64,000 nucleotides of DNA from an uncultured Polaribacter sp. (GCA_943788045.1 CALSOT010000002.1:186001-250000); one strand, 5' to 3'; shown: positions 27,480 to 36,177, counted from the stretch's first letter. Numbers and translations: made by a program. Notes: generated by a model from the letters alone, not told the origin.

Positions 27480-28379
27480 ATGAAAATATTTAAATCCCAT
27501 TTCTGGTATAACAAAAACCAAAGAAATGGGATTTTTGTTTTAGGAATTATAATCTTAGTGCTCCAGGTTTTAATTTTTACCAATGTTGTTTCTCAAGATA
27601 AAGTTATTGAGTCTAATAGTCCAGAGATTTTAGCATTTCAGCATCAAATCGATAGTCTAAGATTAATTCAAATTGAAAATAGAAAACCTAAGATCTATCC
27701 ATTCAATCCAAATTATATTGATGATTACAAGGGTGAGCAATTAGGAATGTCTTTAGAGGAAATAGATAGGCTTTTATTATTTAGGAAATCCAATAAGTTT
27801 ATAAATTCAAAAAAAGAATTTCAAAACATAACGAAAGTTTCAGACAGCTTACTCAATAAAATTGCTCCTTATTTTAAATTTCCAGATTGGGTTACAAAAC
27901 GTAATCAACAAAAAAATACCAGTCGAAATTTTAATTATAGTAAAACTGATAAATCTAGATTTGCTAAACATAAAATAAGTACCACGAATATCAATAATGC
28001 TACGGCAGAAGATTTTAAAACCATAAGCGGAATTGGATCTGCATTTTCTGAGAGAATTATTAAGTATCGTTCTAAATTACAAGGTTTTTCTTTTAACAAT
28101 CAATTGTATGAAATCTGGGGGTTAGAAAAAGAGGTAGCTGATAGGGTTTTATCTGTTTTTAAGGTTGAAACAAAACCTTTCATTAAAAAAGAAAATTTAA
28201 ATACATTAGAATTCAAACAATTACTCAAAAATCCCTACATAGATTACAAGCTTTGTAAAATGATTTTTGAGTATAGAGATGAGGTTGCAGAATTGCAAGA
28301 TATCGCAGAATTAAAAAACATCAAAGATTTTCCATTAGAGTTGTATGATAGAATAGTGTTATATTTGTTGGCTGAATAA
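27480..28379 (+). CDS. Helix-hairpin-helix (ComEA-like) membrane protein
   Basis: This 299-residue protein has one N-terminal membrane anchor (GIFVLGIIILVLQVLIF, about residues 17-33) and several helix-hairpin-helix repeats. The clearest is INNATAEDFKTISGIGSAFS near 172, with degenerate copies at about 100 and 245. HhH repeats bind the DNA backbone non-specifically; ComEA-type proteins bind incoming DNA during transformation, so a DNA-uptake or envelope role is possible but unproven. It starts nine bases after the symporter stop and precedes the acyl-CoA dehydrogenase gene. Confidence 0.8.
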   Translation: MKIFKSHFWYNKNQRNGIFVLGIIILVLQVLIFTNVVSQDKVIESNSPEILAFQHQIDSLRLIQIENRKPKIYPFNPNYIDDYKGEQLGMSLEEIDRLLLFRKSNKFINSKKEFQNITKVSDSLLNKIAPYFKFPDWVTKRNQQKNTSRNFNYSKTDKSRFAKHKISTTNINNATAEDFKTISGIGSAFSERIIKYRSKLQGFSFNNQLYEIWGLEKEVADRVLSVFKVETKPFIKKENLNTLEFKQLLKNPYIDYKLCKMIFEYRDEVAELQDIAELKNIKDFPLELYDRIVLYLLAE

Positions 28380-28399
28380 ATAAACAAATTACGAGCCTA

Positions 28400-29566
28400 A
28401 TGAACAGCATGTATTTTACAGAAGAACACGACGTTTTTCGTACAAGTTTCAAAGATTTTTTACAAAAAGAAGTTGTTCCACACATAGATAAGTGGGAAAA
28501 AACAGGAACTATTGAGCGTTTCATTTGGAAAAAATTTGGAGAAATGGGGTATTTTGGTCTATCTACTCCTGAAGAATATGGAGGGTTAGATTTAGATTTG
28601 TTTTATACGGTCATCTTCCTAGAAGAAATGCAAAAAATTAATTCTGGCGGTTTTGCAGCAGCAATTTGGGCGCATGAATATTTAGCGATGACCCACTTAA
28701 ATAAGGAAGGCAATCATCAACAAAAAGTAAAATATTTAATTCCTAGTGTAGAGGGAGATATGGTTGGATGTTTGTGTATTACAGAGCCTTTTGGAGGTAG
28801 TGATGTTGCAGGTATGCGCTCTACAGCAGTCAAAAAAGGAGACAAATACATATTAAATGGTTCAAAAACATTTATAACAAATGGTGTTTACTCAGATTAT
28901 TTAATAGTTGCTGCAAAAACAGATTCCTCAGAAAAATATAAAGGAATAAGTTTGTTTATTGTTGATAGAGAGGCTAAAGGAGTCTCAGCTACCAAGTTAA
29001 ATAAGTTAGGTTGGAAAGCTTCAGATACGGGAGAGATTGCTTTCGATAATGTAGAGATTTCAGAAACTAATTTATTAGGAGAAGAAGGAAAAGGCTTTCC
29101 TTATATAATGCAACACTTTGCTTTAGAGCGCTTAATTATGGGAGTAAATGCACATGCCAGAGCCGAATTTGCAATGGATTATGCGGTAAACTACATGAAT
29201 GAACGAACTGCCTTTGGTAAATCTTTAGATCAATTTCAGGCTTTACGACATAAAATTGCTGAAATGGCAAGTAGAATTGATATGTGTAAAGAGTATAATT
29301 ACTCAATTACAAAACGATTAAATGATGGGCATTATGTAGTGAAAGAGGCAAGCATGTCTAAACTACTTTCTACAAAAATGGCAGATGAAGTTATCTATGA
29401 AGCATTACAAATGTTAGGTGGTTATGGCTATATGGAAGAATATCCTATGGCGCGTTTACTACGAGATAGTAGGTTAGGGCCTATAGGAGGAGGAACTTCA
29501 GAAATTTTAAAAGAAATTATTGCAAAAATGGTAATCGACAAGAAGGAATACAAGAAAGTTACCTAA
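28400..29566 (+). CDS. Acyl-CoA dehydrogenase
   Basis: This is a flavoprotein that introduces a trans-2 double bond into acyl-CoA, in fatty-acid or branched-chain amino-acid breakdown. CITEPFGGSDVAGM (residues 126-139) and FITNGVYSDYLIV are the FAD and substrate-loop regions. ALERLIMG places Glu243 where isovaleryl- and long-chain-type enzymes carry the catalytic base; the later MCAD-type Glu position reads GGGTSEI instead. At 388 aa it is normal. A start at 28409 (ATG, three codons later) is equally plausible. Confidence 0.9.
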   Translation: MNSMYFTEEHDVFRTSFKDFLQKEVVPHIDKWEKTGTIERFIWKKFGEMGYFGLSTPEEYGGLDLDLFYTVIFLEEMQKINSGGFAAAIWAHEYLAMTHLNKEGNHQQKVKYLIPSVEGDMVGCLCITEPFGGSDVAGMRSTAVKKGDKYILNGSKTFITNGVYSDYLIVAAKTDSSEKYKGISLFIVDREAKGVSATKLNKLGWKASDTGEIAFDNVEISETNLLGEEGKGFPYIMQHFALERLIMGVNAHARAEFAMDYAVNYMNERTAFGKSLDQFQALRHKIAEMASRIDMCKEYNYSITKRLNDGHYVVKEASMSKLLSTKMADEVIYEALQMLGGYGYMEEYPMARLLRDSRLGPIGGGTSEILKEIIAKMVIDKKEYKKVT

Positions 29567-29685
29567 TACTTTGGTGTTGTCTTAAGGCAAGGCGTTTTGC
29601 TCTATTTTTTTAAAAATAAACAAAAAGGATTTTGTTTCAATTCCTAACAAAAATTAGCTTGTCAAAAATATATCGTAATTATTGC

Positions 29686-29714
29686 TTGATAGTTCATAAT
29701 TTGTAATACATTTG
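29686..29714 (+). promoter_or_regulatory. Bacteroidota-type promoter for rpsU
   Basis: TTG at 29686-29688 (-33) and TACATTTG at 29707-29714 (-7) are separated by 18 bases. Both match the Bacteroidota consensus. The expected start of transcription near 29720 leaves a leader of about 70 bases before rpsU. Confidence 0.75.
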
Positions 29715-29773
29715 CAATCCCAAAAATAGAACTAATAGTTTAACAACTATTCAAAATATAAAGAGATTGTGAG

Positions 29774-29780
29774 AGGAGGT
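29774..29780 (+). promoter_or_regulatory. Strong Shine-Dalgarno of rpsU
   Basis: AGGAGGT lies eight bases before the rpsU ATG, inside GAGAGGAGGTGCC. It is a full match to the anti-Shine-Dalgarno, whereas almost every other gene start in this window has only A-rich upstream sequence. Confidence 0.92.
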
Positions 29781-29788
29781 GCCAACTT

Positions 29789-29986
29789 ATGTTAATTATA
29801 CCAATTAAAGAAGGAGAGAACATTGATAGGGCTTTAAAGCGTTACAAAAGAAAATTTGATCGTACTAAAACGATGAAAAATTTGCGTTCAAGAAAGAATT
29901 TTACAAAACCTTCTATAGCAAATAGAGCGCAAAGGATTAAAGCTTCTTACGTTCAGAAATTAAAAACACAAGAAGAAGTAGGTTAG
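29789..29986 (+). CDS. rpsU: 30S ribosomal protein bS21
   Basis: This small basic protein of the 30S platform sits near the 3' end of 16S rRNA. The 65-residue sequence has the family hallmark NIDRALKRYKRKFDRTKTMKNLR and a strongly basic middle. In Flavobacterium, published structural and genetic work indicates that bS21 with bS18 and bS6 hides the anti-Shine-Dalgarno; the strong site before this gene fits autoregulation of rpsU by bS21-free ribosomes. Its own promoter and a terminator at 30012-30044 make it a self-contained unit. Confidence 0.96.
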   Translation: MLIIPIKEGENIDRALKRYKRKFDRTKTMKNLRSRKNFTKPSIANRAQRIKASYVQKLKTQEEVG

Positions 29987-30011
29987 AAATAGCTTATAAT
30001 TCTAAATATAG

Positions 30012-30044
30012 ACTCGTATTGATTTATCAGTACGAGTTTTTTTT
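30012..30044 (+). terminator. Rho-independent terminator after rpsU
   Basis: The arms ACTCGTA and TACGAGT, extended inward by TGAT/ATCA with one T-G pair, form a near-continuous stem that ends in eight T. Confidence 0.88.
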
Positions 30045-30083
30045 GTTCTTTTTTTTGTAAATTTATATTAAAATATTTAAAAA

Positions 30084-30977
30084 TTGGTTGACGCTTTTTT
30101 AGAATACTTAGATTTAGAGAAAAAATACTCCGTACATACGATTACTGCATACAAAAACGATTTACGGTCATTCAGACAGTTTTTGGTGACTGAATATGAT
30201 CAAGAAAATTTAATAGAGGTTCATTATTCGCAGATTAGAAATTGGATCGTGAGCTTGGTTAATCTCAAAGTATCAAACAGGACAGTCAATAGAAAAGTAA
30301 GTGCTTTAAAATCTTTTTTTACGTTTTTGCAAAAAACAAAACAAATAGATTACAATCCTCTTTCTAAACACAAATCCTTAAAAATTGAAAAAAGAATACA
30401 AGTTCCATTTTCTTTCAAGGAAATAAATACTGTTCTTAATCACATGGATAAAGATGAGAATGATGATTTTGAATCTATAAGGAACAGGTTGATTGTAGAG
30501 TTATTTTATTCAACTGGTATGAGAAGATCGGAGTTGATTAACATTAAACAAAGAGATGTTAGTTTTTCAGATAAAACAATTAAAATTTTAGGTAAACGAA
30601 ATAAAGAGAGGTTCGTTCCTTTATTAGGGTCTGTTATTCAAACCTTAAAAAGATATTTAGATTTAAAAAAAGAATTTGAAATTGGTTTAGAGGAGTTGTT
30701 TATTACAGAAAAAGGAAATAAAGTTTATGAAACTCTTGTTTATAGAATTATAAATTACTATTTTAGTCAAGTATCCTCCAAAGAAAAAAGAAGTCCTCAT
30801 ATCTTAAGGCATTCTTTTGCAACACATCTTTTAAATGAGGGGGCAGATTTAAATTCAGTTAAAGATTTGCTAGGGCATTCCTCTTTAGCGTCAACACAGG
30901 TCTATACTCAAAATAGTCTTGATGTCTTAAAAAAAGTGTATAACAAAACTCACCCTAGGGGTTCAAAAAAAGATTAA
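30084..30977 (+). CDS. xerC: Tyrosine recombinase XerC-like
   Basis: This site-specific recombinase probably resolves chromosome dimers at dif. The catalytic set is complete: Arg in TGMRRSE (about 147), Lys171 in LGKRNKERF, His239 and Arg242 in PHILRHSF, His265 in LLGHSSL, and the nucleophile Tyr274 in TQVYTQ. An N-terminal SAM-like DNA-binding domain occupies residues 1-85. The TTG at 30084 is the only usable start: it is preceded in frame by a stop codon, and the sequence VDAFLEYLDLEKKYS matches the family start. It is between rpsU and hpf. Confidence 0.92.
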   Translation: MVDAFLEYLDLEKKYSVHTITAYKNDLRSFRQFLVTEYDQENLIEVHYSQIRNWIVSLVNLKVSNRTVNRKVSALKSFFTFLQKTKQIDYNPLSKHKSLKIEKRIQVPFSFKEINTVLNHMDKDENDDFESIRNRLIVELFYSTGMRRSELINIKQRDVSFSDKTIKILGKRNKERFVPLLGSVIQTLKRYLDLKKEFEIGLEELFITEKGNKVYETLVYRIINYYFSQVSSKEKRSPHILRHSFATHLLNEGADLNSVKDLLGHSSLASTQVYTQNSLDVLKKVYNKTHPRGSKKD

Positions 30978-30980
30978 AAT

Positions 30981-31289
30981 ATGAAAGTATTCACTCAATC
31001 AGTAAATTTTAATGCAGATAAAAAACTTATAATTTATGCAGATGAAAAAGTTTTAGGATTAGTCAAGTATCATGATAAGATTGTAGATGCGGAAGTTTTT
31101 CTAAAAGTTCTCAATATTAGTGATAAGGAAAATAAATTAACAGAAATTAAAATTAATATACCGGGAAGTGAGTTAATTGTAAAAAGAGAGGCAAGAACCT
31201 TTGAAGAGGGCATTAATTCTGCGGTTGATAACCTGAAAAGACAATTAAAAAGATCGAAAGAAAGACATAGAGATTCTATAATTTCATAA
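30981..31289 (+). CDS. hpf: Ribosome hibernation-promoting factor (HPF/RaiA family)
   Basis: This is a short HPF/RaiA-type protein (102 residues) that binds the decoding region of the 30S subunit when growth slows. It consists of one S30EA-like alpha/beta domain; the C-terminal helix EEGINSAVDNLKRQLKRSKE with its basic face is the clearest family feature. There is no long-form C-terminal dimerisation domain. It starts three bases after the xerC stop and precedes the tRNA-tuf operon. Confidence 0.9.
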   Translation: MKVFTQSVNFNADKKLIIYADEKVLGLVKYHDKIVDAEVFLKVLNISDKENKLTEIKINIPGSELIVKREARTFEEGINSAVDNLKRQLKRSKERHRDSIIS

Positions 31290-31315
31290 AATTAGAAAAA
31301 AGATTAAAAAAAGTT

Positions 31316-31345
31316 TTTGAAATGAAAAAAAACTTTATACATTTG
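31316..31345 (+). promoter_or_regulatory. Promoter of the tRNA-tuf operon
   Basis: TTTG at 31316-31319 and TACATTTG at 31338-31345 are separated by 18 bases, matching the Bacteroidota -33/-7 pattern and the rpsU promoter. The first tRNA begins 40 bases later. Confidence 0.8.
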
Positions 31346-31385
31346 CAATCCGTTTGAAAAAGCGGGTTGTTTTTTTACATCAAAA

Positions 31386-31459
31386 GCCGATGTAGCTCAG
31401 CTGGCTAGAGCAGCTGATTTGTAATCAGCAGGTCGTGGGTTCGAGTCCCTCCATCGGCT
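31386..31459 (+). tRNA. tRNA-Thr (anticodon TGT)
   Basis: This is a 74-base cloverleaf. Acceptor arms GCCGATG and CATCGGC pair perfectly, the anticodon loop is TTTGTAA with anticodon TGT, and a T-loop GTTCGAGTC is present. No CCA is encoded. It is the first of four tRNAs upstream of tuf. Confidence 0.97.
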
Positions 31460-31513
31460 CAAAAAAACAAGAAATTACTTAGGTAATTTTGTTCATTGAA
31501 ATAATAAATTTAA

Positions 31514-31595
31514 GGGGAGATACTCAAGCGGCCAACGAGGACGGACTGTAACTCCGTTGACTACGTCTTCGCAGGTTCGAATCCTGCTCTCCCCA
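31514..31595 (+). tRNA. tRNA-Tyr (anticodon GTA)
   Basis: The acceptor arms GGGGAGA and TCTCCCC pair, the anticodon loop is CTGTAAC, and a long variable arm (class II) is present. Length is 82 bases. Confidence 0.97.
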
Positions 31596-31609
31596 CAAAT
31601 TTATATATT

Positions 31610-31682
31610 GCGAAAGTAGCTCAGTTGGTAGAGCGTCAGCCTTCCAAGCTGAATGTCGCCGGTTCGAACCCGGTCTTTCGCT
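31610..31682 (+). tRNA. tRNA-Gly (anticodon TCC)
   Basis: The acceptor arms GCGAAAG and CTTTCGC pair, and the anticodon stem TCAGC/GCTGA encloses CTTCCAA (anticodon TCC). Length is 73 bases. An ORF antisense to this cluster (31524-31760) is a shadow. Confidence 0.97.
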
Positions 31683-31702
31683 CAAAAAAAAATTATCAAC
31701 AA

Positions 31703-31775
31703 GCCGGTGTAGCTCAGTTGGTAGAGCGCATCCTTGGTAGGGATGAGGTCGTGAGTTCAAGTCTCATCGCTGGCT
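31703..31775 (+). tRNA. tRNA-Thr (anticodon GGT)
   Basis: The acceptor arms GCCGGTG and CGCTGGC pair with two G-T pairs. The anticodon stem CATCC/GGATG encloses TTGGTAG (anticodon GGT). It lies 59 bases before the tuf start. Confidence 0.96.
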
Positions 31776-31834
31776 CATTTTATAAGTAATTGATAGAGTA
31801 AATATATTTAAACTAAGAATTAAAATTAATAATC

Positions 31835-33022
31835 ATGGCAAAAGGAACTTTTGACCGTTCGAAACCACACTTAAACATTGGTACTATCGGACACGTAGAT
31901 CACGGTAAAACAACTTTAACTGCTGCTATTACAAAAGTACTAGCTGATGCAGGATTATCAGAAGCAAAAGATTTTGATCAAATCGACAACGCTCCGGAAG
32001 AAAAAGAAAGAGGTATTACAATTAACACTTCTCACGTAGAGTATCAAACAGCAAATCGTCACTATGCGCATGTTGACTGTCCAGGTCACGCGGATTATGT
32101 AAAGAACATGGTTACGGGTGCTGCTCAAATGGATGGTGCTATTTTAGTGGTTGCTGCGACAGATGGTCCTATGCCACAGACAAGAGAACATATCTTATTA
32201 GGACGTCAGGTTGGTATTCCTCGTATCGTTGTATTCATGAATAAAGTGGATATGGTTGATGATGAAGAGTTGCTTGAGTTAGTTGATATGGAGGTAAGAG
32301 AGTTACTTTCTTTTTACGAGTATGATGGTGACAATGGGCCTGTTATTGCTGGTTCGGCTTTAGGTGCCTTAAATGGTGAGCAAAAGTGGGTTGACTCTGT
32401 TATGGAGTTGATGGAAGCTTGTGATGCTTGGATTGAAGAGCCTTTGAGAGAAATTGATAAGGATTTCTTAATGCCGGTTGAAGATGTATTTTCTATTACT
32501 GGGCGTGGTACTGTAGCTACAGGTCGTATTGAAACGGGTATAGCGAATACAGGAGATGCTGTTGATATTATTGGTATGGGAGCTGAGAAAATGGTTTCTA
32601 CTATTACTGGTATTGAAATGTTCCGTCAAATCTTGGATAGAGGTGAGGCTGGAGATAATGCAGGTATTTTATTGAGAGGTATAGCGAAAGAAGATATTAA
32701 AAGAGGAATGGTAATCTGTAAGCCAGGTTCTGTAACTCCACATGCTAAGTTTAAGGCGGAGGTATATGTTCTTAAGAAAGAAGAAGGTGGACGTCACACT
32801 CCATTCCATAACAACTATCGTCCTCAGTTCTATGTAAGAACTACAGATGTTACAGGTACTATTAATTTACCTGATGGAGTTGAAATGGTAATGCCAGGTG
32901 ATAACTTAACAATAACAGTAGATTTACACCAGCCAATTGCGTTAAATGTTGGTTTACGTTTTGCAATCCGTGAAGGAGGTAGAACTGTAGGTGCAGGTCA
33001 GGTAACTGAATTATTAGACTAA
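31835..33022 (+). CDS. tuf: Elongation factor Tu
   Basis: This GTPase carries aminoacyl-tRNA to the ribosome. GTP-binding motifs are [10 protein letters not shown] (residues 18-27), RGITINTSH in switch [13 protein letters not shown] and NKVDM. The three EF-Tu domains fill the normal 395 residues, ending [11 protein letters not shown]. It follows four tRNA genes in one transcription unit, the common tRNA-tuf arrangement. It is separated by a hairpin and tRNA-Trp from secE. Confidence 0.99.
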   Translation: MAKGTFDRSKPHLNIGTIGHVDHGKTTLTAAITKVLADAGLSEAKDFDQIDNAPEEKERGITINTSHVEYQTANRHYAHVDCPGHADYVKNMVTGAAQMDGAILVVAATDGPMPQTREHILLGRQVGIPRIVVFMNKVDMVDDEELLELVDMEVRELLSFYEYDGDNGPVIAGSALGALNGEQKWVDSVMELMEACDAWIEEPLREIDKDFLMPVEDVFSITGRGTVATGRIETGIANTGDAVDIIGMGAEKMVSTITGIEMFRQILDRGEAGDNAGILLRGIAKEDIKRGMVICKPGSVTPHAKFKAEVYVLKKEEGGRHTPFHNNYRPQFYVRTTDVTGTINLPDGVEMVMPGDNLTITVDLHQPIALNVGLRFAIREGGRTVGAGQVTELLD

Positions 33023-33053
33023 TTATTTTTTTAGTTTATTAATAATAAATCAT

Positions 33054-33083
33054 AAGGGTGTTCCGTTTTTAACGGAACGCCTT
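33054..33083 (+). terminator. Hairpin after tuf (weak terminator or processing site)
   Basis: GTTCCGTT and AACGGAAC form an 8-bp stem with a three-base loop, extended by AAGG/CCTT past a bulge. Only three T follow, so it may be a processing or attenuation hairpin ahead of tRNA-Trp, not a full terminator. Confidence 0.55.
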
Positions 33084-33099
33084 TATCAATGAATAAGAA

Positions 33100-33171
33100 A
33101 CGGGCGTAGTTCAGCGGTAGAGCACTGGTCTCCAAAACCAGCTGTCGGGAGTTCGAATCTCTCCGCCCGTG
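33100..33171 (+). tRNA. tRNA-Trp (anticodon CCA)
   Basis: This is a 72-base cloverleaf with acceptor arms ACGGGCG and CGCCCGT, and anticodon stem CTGGT/ACCAG enclosing CTCCAAA. It sits directly before secE, a common arrangement in bacteria. Confidence 0.97.
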
Positions 33172-33194
33172 CAAAAAAAAACATAAAAAGTAAT

Positions 33195-33392
33195 ATGAAC
33201 TTTATACAATATATCAAGGATTCTTTTGAAGAGTTAAGTAACCACATGACTTGGATATCTAAAGAGGATGCTCAGAAAACAACGGTAACTGTAGCGGTTT
33301 TTACAATTATTTTCGCTCTAGCAATAGCGGGTATAGATTATGTTTTTCAAAATGGATTAGATAACTTTTTTGGAATGTTTAAATCTAATTAA
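33195..33392 (+). CDS. secE: Preprotein translocase subunit SecE
   Basis: This small essential subunit clamps SecY in the Sec translocon. The 65-residue short form has the conserved amphipathic segment (IKDSFEELSNHMTWISKEDA) and one membrane helix at about residues 35-55. It is followed two bases later by nusG, the near-universal secE-nusG order. Confidence 0.96.
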   Translation: MNFIQYIKDSFEELSNHMTWISKEDAQKTTVTVAVFTIIFALAIAGIDYVFQNGLDNFFGMFKSN

Positions 33393-33394
33393 TT

Positions 33395-33946
33395 ATGGCA
33401 ACTGATTCAGTAATGAAATGGTATGTTGTAAGGGCCATAGGTGGACAAGAAAATAAGGTCAAATCTTATATTGAAACTGAGATATCTCGTGTTGGTTTAT
33501 CTGACTATGTCAGCCAAGTAATCGTGCCTACAGAAAAAGTGGTACAGATGAGGGCTGGTAAAAAAGTACATAGAGAAAAAGCTTTTTTTCCTGGTTATGT
33601 GATGGTTGAGGCTAATCTTTCAGGAGAAGTTCCTCACGTTATTAAGGGAATTACTGGTGTTATCGGTTTTTTAGGAGAAACAAAAGGTGGTGAGCCTGTT
33701 CCTATGAGAAAATCGGAGGTGAACAGAATGTTAGGTAAGGTTGATGAACTTTCAATTCAAGATGAAAATATTGCAATCCCTTTTAATACAGGTGAAACTG
33801 TAAAGGTTGTTGACGGACCTTTTAATGGTTTTGACGGGGTTATTGAAAAAGTAAATGAAGAAAAGCGTAAACTTGAGGTAATGGTTAAGATATTCGGAAG
33901 AAAAACACCATTAGAGTTAAGTTATATGCAAGTACAAAAGATATAA
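33395..33946 (+). CDS. nusG: Transcription termination/antitermination factor NusG
   Basis: NusG binds RNA polymerase and links it to Rho or the leading ribosome. The NGN domain starts MKWYVVRAIGGQENKVK (residues ~7-23). FFPGYVMVE is near 62. The KOW domain NTGETVKVVDGPFNGFDGVI is around residues 129-148. Length 183 aa is normal. Confidence 0.97.
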   Translation: MATDSVMKWYVVRAIGGQENKVKSYIETEISRVGLSDYVSQVIVPTEKVVQMRAGKKVHREKAFFPGYVMVEANLSGEVPHVIKGITGVIGFLGETKGGEPVPMRKSEVNRMLGKVDELSIQDENIAIPFNTGETVKVVDGPFNGFDGVIEKVNEEKRKLEVMVKIFGRKTPLELSYMQVQKI

Positions 33947-33971
33947 TTGTTACACAAATATTATATATAAC

Positions 33972-34006
33972 GATTTGTTTTTAAGCTTCCAAAACGAAAA
34001 CAAATC
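33972..34006 (+). promoter_or_regulatory. Leader hairpin before rplK
   Basis: GATTTGTTTT (33972-33981) and AAAACAAATC (33997-34006) form a perfect 10-bp stem around a 15-base loop, ending 15 bases before the rplK ATG. In other bacteria L1 represses translation from the rplK leader. This hairpin is in the right place, but it lacks the GC-rich L1 motif I would expect, so that role is inference. Confidence 0.5.
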
Positions 34007-34021
34007 ATTAAACATTTTAAA

Positions 34022-34459
34022 ATGGCAAAAGAAGTTAGTAAAGTAGTTAAGTTACAAGTAAGGGGAGGCGCAGCGAATCCATCGCCGCCGGTTGGACCCG
34101 CTTTAGGAGCTGCTGGTGTTAACATTATGGAGTTCTGTAAACAGTTTAATGCAAGAACGCAAGACAAGCAAGGTAAAGTTTTACCTGTTGTTATTACTGT
34201 TTTCAAAGATAAATCATTTGATTTTCTTGTAAAAACTCCTCCTGCAGCAGTTCAGTTACTAGAAGCGGCCAAAATTAAAAAAGGTTCAGGAGAACCAAAC
34301 AGAAAGAAAGTAGCATCAGTTACTTGGGATCAGATTAAAGTTATTGCAGAAGATAAAATGGTAGATTTAAATGCCTTTAAAGTTTCTTCAGCAATGCGTA
34401 TGATTGCAGGTACAGCACGTTCTATGGGATTAACAGTAAAAGGAGATGCTCCAGCATAA
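34022..34459 (+). CDS. rplK: 50S ribosomal protein uL11
   Basis: This protein binds 23S rRNA at the GTPase-associated centre. The 145-residue sequence has the hallmark [20 protein letters not shown] near the start and [10 protein letters not shown] at the C-terminus. It is the first of four ribosomal-protein genes in the block, downstream of nusG, and is followed by rplA after about 20 bases. Confidence 0.98.
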   Translation: MAKEVSKVVKLQVRGGAANPSPPVGPALGAAGVNIMEFCKQFNARTQDKQGKVLPVVITVFKDKSFDFLVKTPPAAVQLLEAAKIKKGSGEPNRKKVASVTWDQIKVIAEDKMVDLNAFKVSSAMRMIAGTARSMGLTVKGDAPA

Positions 34460-34479
34460 ACTTTATAAAAAGTAGTAAA

Positions 34480-35169
34480 ATGGCAAAATTAACAAAAAAG
34501 CAAAAAGAAGCTTACGCAAAAGTAGATAGCTCTAAATCTTATGATTTATCTGCAGCTTCAGCGCTAGTCAAAGACATTACTAATGTAAAGTTTGATGCAT
34601 CAGTAGATCTAGCAATACGTTTAGGTGTTGATCCTCGTAAAGCAAATCAAATGGTTCGTGGAGTTGTAACACTTCCTCACGGAACCGGAAAAGATGTAAA
34701 AGTTTTAGCATTAGTAACACCTGATAAAGAAGCAGAGGCTACGGCAGCAGGTGCAGATTATGTTGGGTTAGATGAGTACCTTCAAAAAATTAAAGGAGGA
34801 TGGACAGATGTAGATGTGATTATTACCATGCCAAGTGTTATGGGAAAATTAGGTCCTTTAGGAAGAGTTTTAGGTCCAAGAGGTCTAATGCCTAATCCAA
34901 AGACAGGTACAGTAACCATGGATGTTGCAAAAGCAGTAAAGGATGTTAAAGCAGGGAAAATCGACTTTAAAGTTGATAAGACAGGTATTGTACATGCTGC
35001 AATTGGTAAGGTATCTTTTGATGCTAAACAAATTGAGGAAAATGCAAACGAGTTAATACAAACAATTATTAAATTGAAACCAACAACAGCAAAAGGAACG
35101 TATGTAAAAAGCGTCTTTATGTCTAGTACTATGAGTCCTAGTATCGAGGTTGAGGTTAAAGCTGTTTAA
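34480..35169 (+). CDS. rplA: 50S ribosomal protein uL1
   Basis: This is an L1-stalk protein that binds 23S rRNA and in many bacteria represses its own operon. The signature [20 protein letters not shown] is near residues 125-144. At 229 residues it is standard. Its stop lies 19 bases before the correct rplJ start. Confidence 0.98.
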   Translation: MAKLTKKQKEAYAKVDSSKSYDLSAASALVKDITNVKFDASVDLAIRLGVDPRKANQMVRGVVTLPHGTGKDVKVLALVTPDKEAEATAAGADYVGLDEYLQKIKGGWTDVDVIITMPSVMGKLGPLGRVLGPRGLMPNPKTGTVTMDVAKAVKDVKAGKIDFKVDKTGIVHAAIGKVSFDAKQIEENANELIQTIIKLKPTTAKGTYVKSVFMSSTMSPSIEVEVKAV

Positions 35170-35188
35170 TACGTTAAAACTTATAATC

Positions 35189-35707
35189 ATGACTAGAGAA
35201 GAGAAATCACAAGTAATAGAAGATTTAACAGCAGTATTAGCAGGAACAAATACTTTATATTTAGCAGATATATCTGGATTAGATGCACAAACGACATCTA
35301 ATTTACGTAGGGAATGCTTTAAAGCTGATGTTCAATTATCAGTTGTTAAAAACACATTACTTGCAAAAGCAATGGAAGCTTCAGATAAAGAATTTGGAGA
35401 CTTACCAACAGTATTAAAAGGTAATACATCAATGATGATTGCGGAAGCAGCGAATGCTCCAGCAAAATTAATCAAAGAATTCAGAAAGAAAACTAAAGAT
35501 AGACCTATATTAAAAGGTGCATTTGCAGAAGAATCTGTATACATTGGAGATGATCAATTAGATACTTTAGTAGATATTAAATCGAAAGAAGAATTAATTG
35601 GAGAAATCATCGGATTATTACAATCACCAGCGAAGAATGTTATTTCGGCATTACAATCAGGTGGTCAAACACTTTCAGGTATTATTAAAACTTTATCTGA
35701 AAAATAA
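35189..35707 (+). CDS. rplJ: 50S ribosomal protein uL10
   Basis: This is the base of the L7/L12 stalk. I place the start at the ATG at 35189, giving MTREEKSQVIEDLTAVL, which matches family N-termini; a longer in-frame reading from 35150 would overlap rplA and is not credible. It has 172 residues, with conserved VVKNTLLAKAM and the C-terminal helix region that binds L7/L12 dimers. There is little space for a separate L10 leader before the gene. Confidence 0.97.
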   Translation: MTREEKSQVIEDLTAVLAGTNTLYLADISGLDAQTTSNLRRECFKADVQLSVVKNTLLAKAMEASDKEFGDLPTVLKGNTSMMIAEAANAPAKLIKEFRKKTKDRPILKGAFAEESVYIGDDQLDTLVDIKSKEELIGEIIGLLQSPAKNVISALQSGGQTLSGIIKTLSEK

Positions 35708-35756
35708 TTACGCGCACAAATAAACTATAATAAACAGAATTTTTAAAACAATTAAA

Positions 35757-36128
35757 ATGGCAGAATTAAAAGATTTCGCAGAGCAATTAGTTAACTTAAC
35801 AGTAAAAGAAGTTAGTGAATTAGCTACTATTTTAAAAGATGAGTACGGTATTGAGCCAGCAGCAGCTGCAGTAGCAGTAGCAGGTCCAGCAGCGGCAGGT
35901 GAAGCAGCAGATGAGCAAACTGAATTTGATGTAATTTTAAAAGCAGCAGGTTCTTCTAAATTAGCAGTTGTTAAATTAGTTAAAGAATTAACTGGTTTAG
36001 GATTAAAAGAAGCTAAAGGTATCGTAGATAGTGCTCCAGCAGCAGTAAAAGAAGGTGTAACTAAAGATGAGGCAGAAGGTCTTAAAAAATCTTTAGAAGA
36101 AGCTGGAGCTGAGGTAGAGCTTAAGTAA
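35757..36128 (+). CDS. rplL: 50S ribosomal protein bL7/L12
   Basis: This stalk protein recruits translation factors. The N-terminal dimerisation segment is followed by an Ala-rich hinge (around residues 36-52) and the C-terminal domain with [20 protein letters not shown]. It has 123 residues. Two consecutive hairpins follow before rpoB. Confidence 0.98.
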   Translation: MAELKDFAEQLVNLTVKEVSELATILKDEYGIEPAAAAVAVAGPAAAGEAADEQTEFDVILKAAGSSKLAVVKLVKELTGLGLKEAKGIVDSAPAAVKEGVTKDEAEGLKKSLEEAGAEVELK

Positions 36129-36137
36129 GATATTATT

Positions 36138-36165
36138 CCTGTATTTTACACAGCTAAAATACGGG
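36138..36165 (+). promoter_or_regulatory. First rplL-rpoB intergenic hairpin
   Basis: CCTGTATTTTA and TAAAATACGGG form an 11-bp stem with one G-T pair and a six-base loop, ten bases after the rplL stop. No T run follows, so it is a processing or attenuation candidate. Confidence 0.6.
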
Positions 36166-36177
36166 AAAACAAATTTA

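Noticed and set aside
31524..31760. Minus-strand ORF of 78 codons over the tRNA cluster
   Set aside because: It is fully antisense to tRNA-Tyr, tRNA-Gly and tRNA-Thr; its Arg/Pro-rich sequence comes from conserved tRNA bases.
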